Part shown: piece by piece, positions 9,481-21,177 of the stretch
How the letters are laid out: each line of letters begins with the position of its first letter
How positions within the stretch are numbered: position 1 is the stretch's first letter
Source: Bedellia somnulentella
Lineage: Eukaryota > Arthropoda > Insecta > Lepidoptera > Bedelliidae
NCBI GenBank assembly: GCA_963576735.1
Contig: OY755171.1
Span: 15,934,001-15,998,000 of the forward strand
Length of the DNA: 64,000 bases
Direction: 5' to 3'
Position numbers and translations under genes: made by a program
Notes under the pieces: generated by a model
Databases searched by the model: none
Told to the model about the DNA's origin: nothing
Seen by the model: the letters and a program-made list of their open reading frames with translations, nothing else

Positions 9481-10702
9481 CGAGGGGCATGCCAAAAGAA
9501 ACTACAAGTAGATACTCAAAAATTGTAATATTTATTTTTTACGGAGCACGTATAAACTTTTCCATACGTCTGAAGCAATTGGAAAATACCAGACCTCTTC
9601 CCCTTTAGTTTTTGTTTGATTTTTGGAAACAAGTAAAAATCACAAGGCGCTAGGTCAGGGAAATATGACGGGTAAGGAAGAATTGACACATTTTTCGAGC
9701 TGAAAAGTCAAGTGTTCTGGCAGACGTGTGCGGCGCCGCATAGTCGTGGTGCCAGAGAAGGTGCCGGATTCCTGACTTCGGTCGCTTGTCACACCAAGCT
9801 GATATTACTATTGGAGCACAAACTGTCACATACCATTCGGAGTTCACCGTTCTTTCATTCTCTCGCACAGCAATAGCAATATGACCCGTTTTGCAGAAAA
9901 ACGAGGCGACCATTTGTTTCTGTGTGCTTCGTGTACGGCGACATTTAGTTGGAGTTGGCTCGTCTTCAAAGTACCATACAGTCGGCTGTCACTTTGATTC
10001 GGGATCATAGTTATATAGCCATATTTCGTCATCAGTCAGTATATCATATACGTCTTTTTTCTTGCCTCCGTTGAATTTATCTATCATGAATAGTCACCAA
10101 TCCATCCGACGGTCTTTCTGCTAATCGGTAAGTTTGTGCGGCACCCATCTCGAACAACGTTTACGGAGAAAAAGGTGGTCGTGAATTATGGTTTGTATTG
10201 CTGCTGATCCAATTCATAGTTCTCGTTCTAGCTCTACATATGTAATTCGTCGGTTTTGCGAATAAGTTTTTCGACTGCACGAACGTTTTCTTGCGTGACC
10301 GCGGTTTGTGGCCGTCCTGTCTTTGCTTTATCTTTGAGACATCCCCGTCTTCTTTTAAATTCAGCAAACCAATTACATACTGTTGCGTTGCTCGAGAACA
10401 AGCAGACTCACCAAAAGTAAAAGCCTAAAATAGAAGCCAAAAGTTCAAAACATTCTTAAGGCTTTAAACCTTTTTTAAAGTCATAATAAATCCTAGCGCG
10501 AAAATCACGTCGACTTAGCTCCATTGTTGCAAGTGAATTCCCACCAGATTCTCGAAAAAATCTTATTCAAATAAAAAATAAATAAAAGAAGTGTGTTTTA
10601 TATTCAAATATGTCAATAAAAAACCAGCCTATAGGATGGTGTATAGCTTCCAGTGTCAATTAATGAGAAAAGAGTATCTAACTTCTATTAGCATGCCCTT
10701 CG
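9481..10702 (-). mobile_element. Decayed mariner-family transposon with TIRs
   Basis: The ends are inverted repeats. Left reads CGAGGGGCATGCCAAAAGAA and ends in TAGATACTC; the right end on the opposite strand reads CGAAGGGCATGCTAATAGAA and also ends in TAGATACTC. TA flanks both ends (9479-9480 and 10703-10704), the mariner target duplication. At 1222 bp the length fits a near-full mariner. The transposase reads on the minus strand and is broken. Confidence 0.85.
9580..10524 (-). pseudogene. Mariner transposase, degenerate
   Basis: The likely start is ATG at 10522-10524 (MELSRRDFRAR). In order, over several frames and stops, come an N-terminal helix-turn-helix region with VCNWFAEFKRRRGCLKD and KTGRPQTAV, then MVASFFCKTGHIAIAV and RTVNSEWYVTVCAP, then RPKSGIRHLLWHHDYAAPHTSA. 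That last block corresponds to the second catalytic aspartate region (normally HHDN; here HHDY, so the Asn after Asp is changed). Downstream, the third-aspartate PPYSPDL-type block is poorly preserved and sequence seems lost near 9640-9700. Many stops make it inactive. The family is clear; the mariner subfamily is not decided. Confidence 0.8.
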
Positions 10703-10704
10703 TA

Positions 10705-11660
10705 TTTCAGCTTTTTTAACCTATTGAATATACCTTGATATAAAATTTAGCCGTGGTGGCTATGAAGTAAAAGCTAGAGTGTATTTTTTTGAAACAATAC
10801 ATTAACAACATTAAGCATATGAAAAAATAAAACTTAAGGATAGTTCATGTTTGCTAGTTCTACAAAACCCAATTTCAAGTGTAATGAACTTAAGTTATGT
10901 TATTATTTCTAACAGGATAACACTTGCGTGAGAAATTAAATATGACAAATTTGACATGCATTATATTACATAAAAAACTAAGCCGCCAACTTATTAGTAG
11001 AATGTCTATATATATTACTTATGATATTAAATATGTCATTTTAAATTTTTCTATCAAGGCTTTGATATAATTTACCTGTACAATAACTTCCTTTAAAAAT
11101 AACATGGCTTTTAAAGGACATATATATATATATATTGTGGTGGTACTATTAATGACTCGTGTGCAATGACCAAATATTTAAATGTCAGAATGAAAACTCT
11201 ACAAAATTGTAATACAGTAAAGTTGGTTTAGCGTAATTGTAAGCACATTACTTTTTTTGTATAAAAAATATATTACTACTTGGAATTTGATATGCATAGA
11301 AAGTTTCTCTGTGCACTTGGTATTTATTATTTTACGATAGCTTGCACATGTTTAAAGCCCTTTCTTAATTATCTTACAGTTTAAATTAATTCATTAGTAA
11401 CGTATTCTTTTTTAAATTATCCTTACGTATTGAAGAATTGCGTAGTGAATAAGAGTATACAACGACATGATTGATAAAAGTGCTGTTCATTACAAATTGA
11501 TTAAATATTATATTAAATAGCGCCATGTTAATGTTTTTTTTTAAAAATAACTGCATTAAGAATGTAAGTTGGTTGGAGGTCTCTTGCACTTTTTTGAATA
11601 AATATAGACAATAATAACTATATTTAATTACATTTGTTGAAAATAATATAAATAAAATAC
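10705..11660. other. No recognisable feature
   Basis: AT-rich, with a short TA run near 11121-11136. No supported gene. Confidence 0.4.
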
Positions 11661-12764
11661 TTGAAAAGGCATTGTTATCTATATATATTAAAAAAGGAAA
11701 TAGCGTTGACTAAACTTAAATATTACGGTTTTGACGAGCAAGCACTGAAATTAATGGCATCATATCTTGATAAAAGAACTTTAAAGGTAGATATTAATGG
11801 AACCACGTCGAAAGGATCGGAAATAGAGATGGGCGTTCCTCAAGGTTCTATACTTGGCCCATTACTGTTTCTGATTTATATTAATGATTTACCATTTATG
11901 GTACAAAAGTATTCTGAGATAGTTATGTTTGCAGATGACACATCTTTAATATTTAATGTAGCGAGATCCTCTACATCTCTTGACGACGTAAATAAAGCTA
12001 TCTCACTGGTATTGCATTGGTTTACTGTAAATAACCTGGTTCTGAATGCCAAAAAAACTAAATGTATTAAATTTACTTTACCGAATGTTAGGCAAGTTGA
12101 CGCCAATATTGTTATTGACAGTGAAAAAGTAGAATTAGTGAAAGAGACAAAATTCCTAGGGATAACAATCGATTCTAAGTTGCAATGGGGACCCCATATA
12201 CTAACACTTTCTAAAAGGCTGAGCTCAGCAGCGTATGCCGTGCGTAAGATTAGAGAAATAGCAGACATAGAAACAGCTCGCATTGTTTATTTCAGTTATT
12301 TTCATAGTATTATGTCGTACGGTATTTTATTATGGGGTAAAGCGGCTGATGTTCATAAAGTTTTTGTCTTACAAAAGCGAGCTATCCGATCTATTTACAT
12401 GTTAAGGTCGAGGTATTCGTTGCGCGAAAAATTTAAAGATATTGGCATTTTAACTGTCCCTTGCCAATACATATTTGAGAATTTAATGTATGCCAAAAAG
12501 AATATAGGCCGATTTAGTAAAGTTAGTGATAGGCATACTGTTAACACTCGGAATAAGGAGAAACTTAACGTACCGAAGTGGAGACTTAATAAAGTAAGTA
12601 ACTCCTTTATGGGACTATCCCTGAAAATGTTCAATAAACTCCCTTCTGACATATTGGAATTGCCTGTGGCATCTTTTAAAAAGGCAATTAAAGCCATGCT
12701 TTTAAAGAAATCTTACTACAGTGTTCAAGATTTTTTAAACGACAAGGACCCAACGCGCACATGA
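11661..12764 (+). CDS. CR1/jockey-like LINE reverse transcriptase, 5'-truncated
   Basis: An open frame of 367 codons. The first roughly 15 residues are probably flanking DNA; family-like sequence starts near LTKLKYYGF at about 11707. The reverse transcriptase palm is visible from there: GVPQGSILGPLLFLIYINDLP at residues 58-78, then the catalytic MFADDTSLIF around residue 90, then KFLGITIDSKLQW. A LINE C-terminal region follows, with SIMSYGILLWG, LQKRAIRSIY and SFMGLSLKMFNKLP, and the frame closes normally at PTRT. The endonuclease, any ORF1 and the first reverse transcriptase motifs (including the first catalytic Asp) are missing, so it cannot act as a polymerase. It is intact enough to be young. 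A near-identical shorter copy lies inverted at 48948-49313. Confidence 0.85.
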   Translation: MKRHCYLYILKKEIALTKLKYYGFDEQALKLMASYLDKRTLKVDINGTTSKGSEIEMGVPQGSILGPLLFLIYINDLPFMVQKYSEIVMFADDTSLIFNVARSSTSLDDVNKAISLVLHWFTVNNLVLNAKKTKCIKFTLPNVRQVDANIVIDSEKVELVKETKFLGITIDSKLQWGPHILTLSKRLSSAAYAVRKIREIADIETARIVYFSYFHSIMSYGILLWGKAADVHKVFVLQKRAIRSIYMLRSRYSLREKFKDIGILTVPCQYIFENLMYAKKNIGRFSKVSDRHTVNTRNKEKLNVPKWRLNKVSNSFMGLSLKMFNKLPSDILELPVASFKKAIKAMLLKKSYYSVQDFLNDKDPTRT

Positions 12765-13137
12765 CCATGTCCGTAAAGCTATAAATCTTCCCTCGTTATT
12801 CCTAGGAATAATTGTCTGGTGAGGATTTTTCTTCTTCTCACGTTATGTGATTGGTTTTTGTGATGGACAATTTATTTTAATTATGTCAAACTAGCGTTTG
12901 GTTTGGTCGCTTAGAAAATCTTTTGTAAAGTAAAAACATGTTTATAAACTGAAATTGTACAAACCATATTTTGAAAAAATGAAAAAATGTGAATGTAAAG
13001 AGTTTCTTTGTTGCTTCTTCTCTTTACGAACACCTTCCGAAGCAACGGATTAACGATTAATTTAAAACTTTGACGTTCAAAAAATGTTAGTATTTAACTT
13101 TATTTTGAAAAATAAACTTTTTGACTTTTTTTTTTTT
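11700..13137 (+). mobile_element. 5'-truncated CR1/jockey-like LINE with 3' UTR
   Basis: Coding part as above, then about 370 bp of 3' UTR with CACCTTCCGAAGCAACGG and TTTGACGTTCAAAAAATG, ending AATAAACTTTTTGAC followed by T-runs and another TTTTTGAC. A terminus of short repeated TTTTTGAC-like units instead of poly(A) is CR1-like. The same 3' end is present at 48574-48640 on the other strand. The exact 5' truncation point and target duplication could not be fixed. Confidence 0.8.
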
Positions 13138-14560
13138 GACTTTTATCACTTTGCATACTAAATGTCTCAAATCATTAAGTCCATTCAACTCTTATCATAT
13201 TCTTTGTCATTTTAATCCCAAACTTAATTTACTAAGCGATAATACAACGATGTAGTGCTAGACTAGTTGCTACGGCAATTCTCTTTTAATTAATATAATA
13301 TTTACAATTTAATATTTATATATCCTCTATTACCATATTCCAGGTAAAAAAATATTTCATACTAAAGTGTGAAACAGAATTTCACAGTTTAACGGCAATA
13401 AAATCAGAACAATAACGAGTCTCGATTTTCAGAATCAAGGTATTACAATTGAAATGTTTAACTCAAATGTATAATTGCACGGCAAAACAACTAAAACGTT
13501 AATAGTACATTTACAGTAGAAGTGGCCACTTGAGTTGGAATGTTTAGAATACGATAGTATCAACGTAGGTTTCGCTTAAGAGTTAGGAAAATAAGGCGGA
13601 CTCGAGAAGTTATTCAAAACTTTTGCGCTTGAAGAAGTCGAAAATGGAATGGAATTTTTATTTATGCATTTTACGTCTCAAGTTTAGTGAACGTTACATC
13701 TAGTTGTACAAGTTTGTTTGAAATTTGTCGAGGAACTACTTTATACATTTAAAGATATTAGTTATAAATAAAGTTATCAAAACATTTATGTGATAACCAT
13801 AAATGCTCGTTTCTTAGTCTTGGGTAAAATTCAAATGTGATGAATAAAGTATTAAATATATCGTTAAGTTAGTGTCCCCAAATACAAGTCATTAAGTTGC
13901 ACTTAGTTAAGAGTTAACTTGATCTGTGAAATATATATCCGTATATAATACTATACTATGCTATGAAGTGTTGGCTTAGAACAACAGTTCGCAAACTGCA
14001 ACTCTTTTAAAAAAAACGTTATAAAAGTTGTTGTTCGCGAATGACTACGCACTAACAACAATATCACATCCCATGCCAGTAAGGTCCTGCATCAGGCAGC
14101 TGATGTGATCCTCTTCGACGTCATAGCTACGTCACGACCCCTTCTCCGGCATTGGACCTCTAGATTGCTTCGCACTGCCGCGCCGGTAACATATATTGTT
14201 ATTCTGTTTGTATTATATACTTACCAGTACCTACTGGGGGTGCACTTTTTCTTACATCACTGTTTAACTCCTATCATCGGAGGTCCGAAAATATTTCACA
14301 TACCATCAGTCTTCATAAAAAATTCAAGTCATAAATATTGAAAAATATAATCATCGAAATTCATAATATCACTAATTACACACTTTTTATTTAACAATAT
14401 TTGTTTTAATGTATTTTTTTATACTAATGACCGACAATATAATAATTTCAATATATAACTATATTATTCATAAATGTTTTTTAGTCTAATATTTAAAAAA
14501 ATATTATTAATTATATGTATTTTTATCTATATTTGCTTGCTATGATAGCAACAAAGATAC
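13138..14560. other. No recognisable feature
   Basis: No supported gene or repeat. Open frames such as 14105-14341 carry no known motif. Confidence 0.4.
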
Positions 14561-14633
14561 ATAGGTAAAGGGGGTGCAGGGGGTTGCGCCCACTGCTTGG
14601 GTGGGTCGCAGGCAAAGAAAAGTTAGGTCACAT

Positions 14634-14656
14634 TTAGCTAGGTTAGGTTAGGTTAG
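14634..14656 (+). repeat. Three TTAGG units
   Basis: TTAGCTAGGTTAGGTTAGGTTAG. TTAGG is the insect telomere unit, but three to four units also arise by chance. It sits in a locally GC-richer patch (14565-14705) that ends in GAGCGAGTGAAGCGCAGCGG. Confidence 0.4.
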
Positions 14657-14719
14657 TTTACGTATTAAACGAGCGAGTGAAGCGCAGCGGAGCGAGCACC
14701 TTAAATGCATGATTCATGC

Positions 14720-15423
14720 CTATTTGCATGCATGCTTGCTTTTTTATCGTAGTAACGATATTATTAATAAAAACAATATGATCAATGATCATTGAATGGT
14801 ATGAAGAAAAGAGATCTTGAAAAAAAATATAGTTTTAAAAAGATTCTCGGTTGTAACAGTATTAATACAAAAATTATGATACTAACTGTTATGAATTCCG
14901 TTGGTAGTATTAAAAATGTATGAATAAATAAAGTATGAGAAATAAAATTATGAAGAGTGATGATTATGAAAACAAATCGTTAGTAAGACGACAAATACGA
15001 TTAAGAAGTTTATGTAAGCCAATATGGACCCACCTACTGGAAATTAAATTTCGCGATTGTACTATCCGAGTTCTTTTTTGGAGACCTAAGAGATGGAGTA
15101 CCCTAACAGTTGATTTGACTCAAAAACCAAACCCTGATTTATAAAAATATATGCAATATTAACAAACACTTAACCAAGCAAACAAAACGTCTAGCGTGAA
15201 GCTGAAAGGTAAAATTTTGATCAGATAATAAGTTTTCTCAGGAAAATCACCGGAATAAGGTCACCGATGACGTAGATTGATTGGGATTATGAAAGCTCCG
15301 TGTCGAGTGTCGCAATTAAGCCAGGTATGATTTGTTGATGTGTTTGTGTGCTGTATCAAATTAATTATAATTTGTGCTTACTTATAATGTATGGCTGTAA
15401 TAAGGGTTAAGGATACCTTTTTA
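14720..15423. other. No recognisable feature
   Basis: Nothing supported; contains an AT-rich stretch with GCATGCATGC near 14726. Confidence 0.4.
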
Positions 15424-15665
15424 CATGGCTAAGTTGTACTTAGTAGTGTGGCTAAGTTGAACTTACAGTGTATTCGTACAAAACGCCGATATAATCATTA
15501 CTCCTCTCACGCCTCTCCCCTATTACGTGAGTACACTGTTCAAGAAAAACGTAAGTACTTTAAACACCAGGTGACTATGTCACGTGATTTTCAGAAGTAT
15601 TAGTACCTCTGCCAACGCCTTCGGGGATATTTGGCGTGAAAGTTTGAGTTTGAGTTTTATTTAAA
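15424..15665 (+). repeat. Rep2 SINE, 5'-truncated
   Basis: Body and 3' end of Rep2: CATGGCTAAGTTGTACTTAG, TACAAAACGCCGAT, ACGTGAGTACACTGTTCAAG, ACACCAGGTGACTATGTCACG, and the end CCTCTGCCAACGCCTTCGGGG with GAGTTTGAGTTTT. The tRNA-like head is absent. Confidence 0.8.
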
Positions 15666-15854
15666 AGGGCCTGTTCGCGTTTTATATTCCTAACCTCTTC
15701 AGAATTTTGTTTTTTATAACAAGCGTTTTCGCAAAAACACCATCTTGTAAATTGTTATTGCGATTGTTTAATCATCCATGTTTCGGCAATATCCTTGGCG
15801 TTTATTCAAGATATACATTCATCGAATCTGTCTAAAATATATATGAATATTACC

Positions 15855-16215
15855 AGCAACCCTGATAGTTCAGTGAGTAGAACACCGCCTATCGTGCAGA
15901 CTATGAGGGTTCAAGTTCTTGGTCGGGCCTACACCAATTTGTCTTTTCTAAAGATCCGACCCACGTGTGTGGTCAATCATGGTTCTTAACGGTGAGGGAA
16001 AACATCGTAAAGAAACCCATATGGCTAAGTTGTACTTCGTCATGTGACAGTGTATTCATATAAAATGGCAATAGGCCTGTCCATATTACGTGAGTGCACT
16101 GTCCAAGCAAAACGTGGTTACAATGACCACCAGTTAATAATGTCGCGTGATGTTTAGAAGTATTAGAACCTCTGCCAACCCCTTCAGGGACATACGGAGT
16201 TGAGTTTGAGATATA
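15855..16215 (+). repeat. Rep2 tRNA-derived SINE, near full length
   Basis: The head has an A-box-like TGATAGTTCAGTGAGTAG and a B-box-like GGTTCAAGTTC at 15908-15918, as in tRNA-derived pol III promoters. The body follows (GGTGAGGGAAAACATCG, GTACTTCGTCATGTGACAGTG, GTGAGTGCACTGTCC) and ends CCTCTGCCAACCCCTTCAGGG. Confidence 0.85.
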
Positions 16216-17433
16216 CGTGGTATAATGTTCTTTTAACTCAGGATTTCTAAATCTTAGACTTAACGACATTCTTTGCAGATTCATGTCATAAAATGTACAG
16301 CGTTGCTGATTCAAAAATAAATTGGGTAACATTGCGTCTGGTATGAAAACATCATACACAAGACGTCATAAAAATATTGCCATCTTTCATTCGCGCTGTT
16401 TTCTGTATAAATTAGGTCGTACATTTTCATTTCTCTCGGGCTTTGACGAGACACCGTAATAAAAAGAACAACAAAAGAAAATTCTATAGAATTTCAGAGC
16501 GTAAGTGAAGACGTATTATGAAACTATTTCTTTTTATTATTATCATGATGAGTAAGCTTTGGGAAAAGTACAGCCTGAGCCAGTATAGGACCTAGCAACA
16601 CTTATATTATAAATACAAGTCAACCCAAAAAATGGTAGCCAAAGTATTCGAATTACAAATTCCTCAGGTAATAAATTAATAGATTGATGGATGGAAATTA
16701 GCCTATAGATATATTGAGCAAAAAACATTGTCATTGACTAAGTAATATTCTGTCACTGTATTTTCTCTAGAAAGTTAGCTAAGTAACTAACTACACATAT
16801 AACTTAAGAAAAAAGATGTATGCCCCTTTCTGTACTTCACCTCATGCCCAAAACTAAATATAGATTCTCAGGAGGTGCTATTTCCACCTAGCCACCAATT
16901 TGGGTTAGAAATGTATAAGTTTTTTTAAACTAAAACAAGATATAGAACTTTTTATACGATACTTTTATCTTACACATTAATATTAAACACAGCTAATGTT
17001 CAAAGAGAAGAGAACAGATTTAGTGCTCCTCGGAGATCCGCATCCCTAAGATAATAATAATTCTATGGCTCTTTTACGACAGCGAAATATTAAACGGAAT
17101 ATTTTTTATTCCCCTTTTATATAGAGCTGTTAGCAGCCCTAACTATGAAGTACCTTAGGGACCATTTCTGATACGATAAACCCTCAAGGGTAAGATTAGG
17201 AGTAATAGAAAAAGTTTAAGTATACTGACGACGTAATTTTTGCAGTTCATCTTATCAAACCTTAGTGTAAAATACTGACTCAAGGTTTTTACTATCTTAG
17301 TAATTGAATACAGATATAGGTTTCTTTTGAAAGTCTTTCATTCTGAGTGACTAACTTTGTTATTTTAATATACTGGAGTTAAAAATCGGCTAAGTGCGAG
17401 TCAACTTGCTTTTAAATTAATTACCATAATACC
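16216..17433. other. No recognisable feature
   Basis: AT-rich. 16543-16734 has short frames resembling LINE debris, but not enough to assign. Confidence 0.35.
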
Positions 17434-17950
17434 ACATACATAAATATACTCACGCCATCGACATTATTTCTGATTGGGGTAGGCAAATACTATTGATCAC
17501 CACTTTATACGATTCTGGCAAACCACTCTAGCTTCGTTTACATCAACCTATCTTTTCATAGATGTTCTTTTATTTTTCATACTTCAGATGCCTGCATTTT
17601 GGAACACACTCTCTATTTGGTCCACGTGTGCCTTCCGTGGTCGTTCTTTACTGACATTACCTTCCACATTGGCTCTATAAATCTCTTTTACCAATTTACA
17701 ATCATCCATCCTCTTTATGTGCCAAAACCATCTGAACATTCCTTGTATCATCTTTCACAAGGCAACTTTCATGAATCACGCTTTTTCTCATTCGATCAAC
17801 ATCCTAACATTCCAAACTTAGCCCTCATTACCTTTCTTACGAATGACCCACATGCAATTTGCATCATCTCGTGTACTCTTCCATGTTCCATGTTCCATGT
17901 CGCAGTCTTAGCAATAGGGTTCCGTTTTATGTATTGTTTTAGAACCTTAT
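17434..17950 (-). pseudogene. LINE-S C-terminal end, frame-broken
   Basis: Minus-strand remnant of the C-terminal coding end of LINE-S, lying downstream of the reverse transcriptase domain. Over several frames one can read MFRWFWHIKRMDD, KLVKEIYRANVEG, KAHVDQIESV and WWSIVFAYPNQK, which match the cleaner copy at 28224-28457 and the end at 34340-34400. The 3' tail (CATACATAAATATACTCACGCC on the plus strand) is at the left. Several frameshifts and stops make it non-functional. Confidence 0.75.
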
Positions 17951-19042
17951 AACGAGGGAGTAGAGTCTAAAAGAGTTGCCTCACCGAGTTTTCCATTTAC
18001 TTCAGAAATTCTTGGGAAAACCGTAAACTAGGGCTTGTTGTGATTTTTTGTTGAAAAATCATCATAAAAAAGTACTGAAAAATTACCTACTTAATGTACT
18101 CTCATTAATTTTTTACATATTCTTAGAAAATCACTGTACACTTATTTCTGCTAGAATTCTTACAGTAGAAAATAATTTATATATGTCGGCTGAAGTTTTA
18201 AAATTAAAATGCACACAGGTTGGCCAGTTATTATCACCAGACATAGAAACACAGAGTAATTAAATTTTCAGAAAAAGAAGTGTGATTTACGCTTTTATTA
18301 ATGTATTTGAGGAAAAACATAGGTAATTGAAAAAGGTCAAAAAGTTTTTGAAGCGATATTATACAACCACACTTTGCACGTTTTTAAAACGAGACTCAAC
18401 CCTCATACTACCTTTTCAACACCGCACTCAAAATCTCATTACAAATTCAAGAGCAGTTTACTCATTATCGTATAACACCTGTAGTCGACTACATTTTCCT
18501 CTTTTACCAACTTCGACTGAGCATCGTTAGGTATAATGCTAGAATTTTATGTTATACAAAAGTAGGCCGGTACCTTATTCAGTGTCAAATTTTGGTTGCT
18601 ATGTTATGAACTATGTCTGTCTCTTTCAAAAAATACGCCAGTGTATAGAGCAAGAGAGATAAAAGCTATTTGATGTGGTAGCGTTTCGTATACAGTTAGG
18701 AAGTTTTTGAAAATTTTGAACACTTAGATACTGTATTGTTAATTTATGTTCTCAGGTGATTTTCGCTACTGTAACACTTAGAATTCCGGCGTACTTTTAG
18801 TTTATTTTGAGAAACTATTTTCTATACACAAGGTTGCATAAAGTAAGTAGCGTGGTTATATTGTTTTAACTTTAGGCATGATACTAATGGATTATTTTTA
18901 ACGATTACAATATGAATTGATGACTGTGACCGATGTAATTTTGCCTCTGAATATAGTTTGCAGTTCATCATTTGATATGTGATACAGGTGAATTTTAGTT
19001 AACAACATGGCACCAAACATATATGAAGACATATAAACTATT
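17951..19042. other. No recognisable feature
   Basis: AT-rich; small open frames at 18048-18263 and 18327-18530 have no motif. Confidence 0.4.
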
Positions 19043-19238
19043 CTATACATATACTCACGGCCATAAATCCTGAAAAAGGGGTAGTCAGAGCTTTAGGGCT
19101 AGAAACTCCTCAGCCACATTTGGAAGTTGATGGATGACAAGATGGTAGAAATAAGGTATCGTTGGTGATGGGTCTCCAATCTTACGACACCACCCGTGGA
19201 TAGAAAGGGGAAGCGACATTCTAAGCCGGTACTACACT
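19043..19238 (-). repeat. Rep1 copy with internal deletion
   Basis: Tail CATACATATACTCACGGCC at left, head AAGCCGGTACTACAC at right. The segment between GGGTCTCCAA and CTTACGACACC is lost. Confidence 0.8.
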
Positions 19239-19969
19239 ACACTTAACTATTCTATGCATTATTTTTTATTCGTGCATCATTGGAAATCTCACCAAATTCT
19301 TAAAATAAAAGTGAATTTAAACTGTTTAATTACATTGTAAATTACTAATACGGAATGTACATTAATGTACGTCCTAATTGTAGAATAGTACAAGGTGTTT
19401 CGTAATTCGCGGTCCAACTATATAAAATGCAATGTTGCAGTAGCAGTAACGGACTCGTAAAAACTAAAGAGAACAGTGTACTTAATTAAAGTTGCAAAAG
19501 AAGTAAAAGATGCACAGAATTACTCGGCTAATAGGGTTGGTAACGCATTAAAAAAGTCAAAATGTGGTTTTTGCTTGGCAAAATAAAACTTTACATTATA
19601 ATTGTGTTTCCTACAACATTTTTGAGCAAAGTGCATTTTTAAACCAGTGGGGACTGGCACATGTACCGAATTCATTATATAAAAGGACTGAAACCGAACA
19701 TAAATGAATGTGGCATTTGTTTGAGAGATTTCTTAATCCATCTAGATTTGATGATATTTTTATCTTGATCTTTAAAGTTAGATATATATCGGTCCTATGA
19801 GTTGATACTTTGACTTAATCTTATGATATTTTGACTCTTACCTGAATCATATTTAAATACCTTTATTATACTTTAGAATTTTAGCAATAACTTTTATACT
19901 TATTCTAGTTTATTTCCTGCATTGTTTTGGAAATCACTAATATTTGATTGAAACTACTAACCTCTTAGA
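19239..19969. other. No recognisable feature
   Basis: Nothing supported. Confidence 0.4.
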
Positions 19970-20030
19970 AGTAGATCGATAGTCTCTGCCCACCCAAATG
20001 GGCACTTACATCGTGGGTATATGTGTAATG
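19970..20030 (+). repeat. LINE-S 3' terminal fragment
   Basis: Reads GATCGATAGTCTCTGCCCACC, CAAATGGGCACTTAC and GTGGGTATATG, the last codons and tail of LINE-S. Confidence 0.6.
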
Positions 20031-20429
20031 CATGTGATATCTTAAAGCTTTTAATCGATTCGCGGGTTCAATATGCGTTCCAGGGTAGTGGCTTTTTAAA
20101 ATTCTATGAATGTACAAATAATATTGGATTGAATCAGGCGTTACTTTGCGGAAATCCATAGCAATACAAATATCAACAAGTTACTTCACTTGATTCCGCT
20201 AAATACCTGCAGTCTTCATGCAATATGCACTGTGCACCGCCAACCCTCCCACTTACAAGAAATCGAAAAGCAGACAATGCACCACACACAGCCACAAACA
20301 AAAACCACAGGCAACCACAAATATGCAACACGAGTCATTATCGAGCGGTAGACAGTTCGGCAGCTGACCACCGTGCAAACAATTGTTTTAAACATTTGTG
20401 ATATCTTAGTGTGGATCGTGATCATCCGC

Positions 20430-20795
20430 CTACTACCCACAACCCACACCTAGAGGTGTGGGTTTGAATCCGAATTAGGCCAGTGCCAATATGTCATTCT
20501 AAAAGTTGTATGTGCGGTTGTAAAAGGTAAGGGAAAACATCATTACTGAACAAACATCGCTTAGTAGTAGTTAGACATGTGGTAGAGTACGTACTTTATT
20601 TTTACAACCACGATATTCCCGTATAATAACACTGTCTAAGCAAACGTAGGTACTTTGAACACCAGGTGATAATAAAATTACGTGATGTGTTTATTATTAT
20701 TTTAATACTTCTAAAGCAGATTGATGTTCAGAAGTGATAAGTACCTCCGTGGCCCTTTCAGGGATCTACGGTGTAAACATTTGAGTGTATAGAAA
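20430..20795 (+). repeat. Rep2 SINE, diverged
   Basis: B-box-like GGGTTTGAATCCGAATTAGGCC near 20460. Body blocks AAGGGAAAACATCATTACTG, AACACTGTCTAAGCAAACG and ACACCAGGTGATAA follow. The end is ACCTCCGTGGCCCTTTCAGGG. It contains an extra AT-rich insertion around 20685-20720. Confidence 0.7.
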
Positions 20796-20880
20796 AATTT
20801 TAAAATTTAGTATGAATTATTCTGTGAGTAAAATAGACCTTGTATACAAAATAGGGTACTTCATCTTTATGTGACATTCT

Positions 20881-21177
20881 TCTCACAGCCCATATATGAA
20901 CCCACCGAGGGGCTCGAGCCTATCCTATATAGGGCGATTGCGAGTTGGCAGACTAACGACTACTACCGTAATAGTAGCCGGGACCGACGGCTTAACGTGC
21001 CCTCCGAAGCACGGAATCATCTTAATTTTCGGATAATGAGGTGATTGAAGCCTGCGTTATCCTTCCAAACTAAATTAAATCATACAAATTAAATTTGTTA
21101 GGTTACCACCCCCGGGGATCAAACCCGAGACCTCCTAACTTGAAACCAAGCGCTTAACCGCGAGACCACGGAGGCAG
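20881..21177 (-). repeat. Rep3 SINE with tRNA-Ser/Leu-like head
   Basis: On the minus strand the head reads CTCCGTGGTCTCGCGGTTAAG, then GGTCTCGGGTTTGATCCCCG. These are A- and B-box-like blocks with the GGTTAAG seen in Ser/Leu-type tRNAs. The other end, GGGCTCGAGCC then CCATATATG, recurs at 36893-37030. It is not a real tRNA gene: no acceptor stem closes around it. Confidence 0.75.

Noticed and set aside
14634..14656. Interstitial telomere (TTAGG) as evidence of a chromosome fusion
   Set aside because: Only three to four units with a mismatched start; far too short.
15973..16359. 128-codon minus-strand frame
   Set aside because: Antisense to Rep2 body; no protein motif.
20990..21177. Possible tRNA gene (GGTTAAG and GGTTTGATCC blocks)
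   Set aside because: No closing acceptor stem or proper anticodon arm, and the sequence continues into a repeat body found again at 36893; it is a SINE head.
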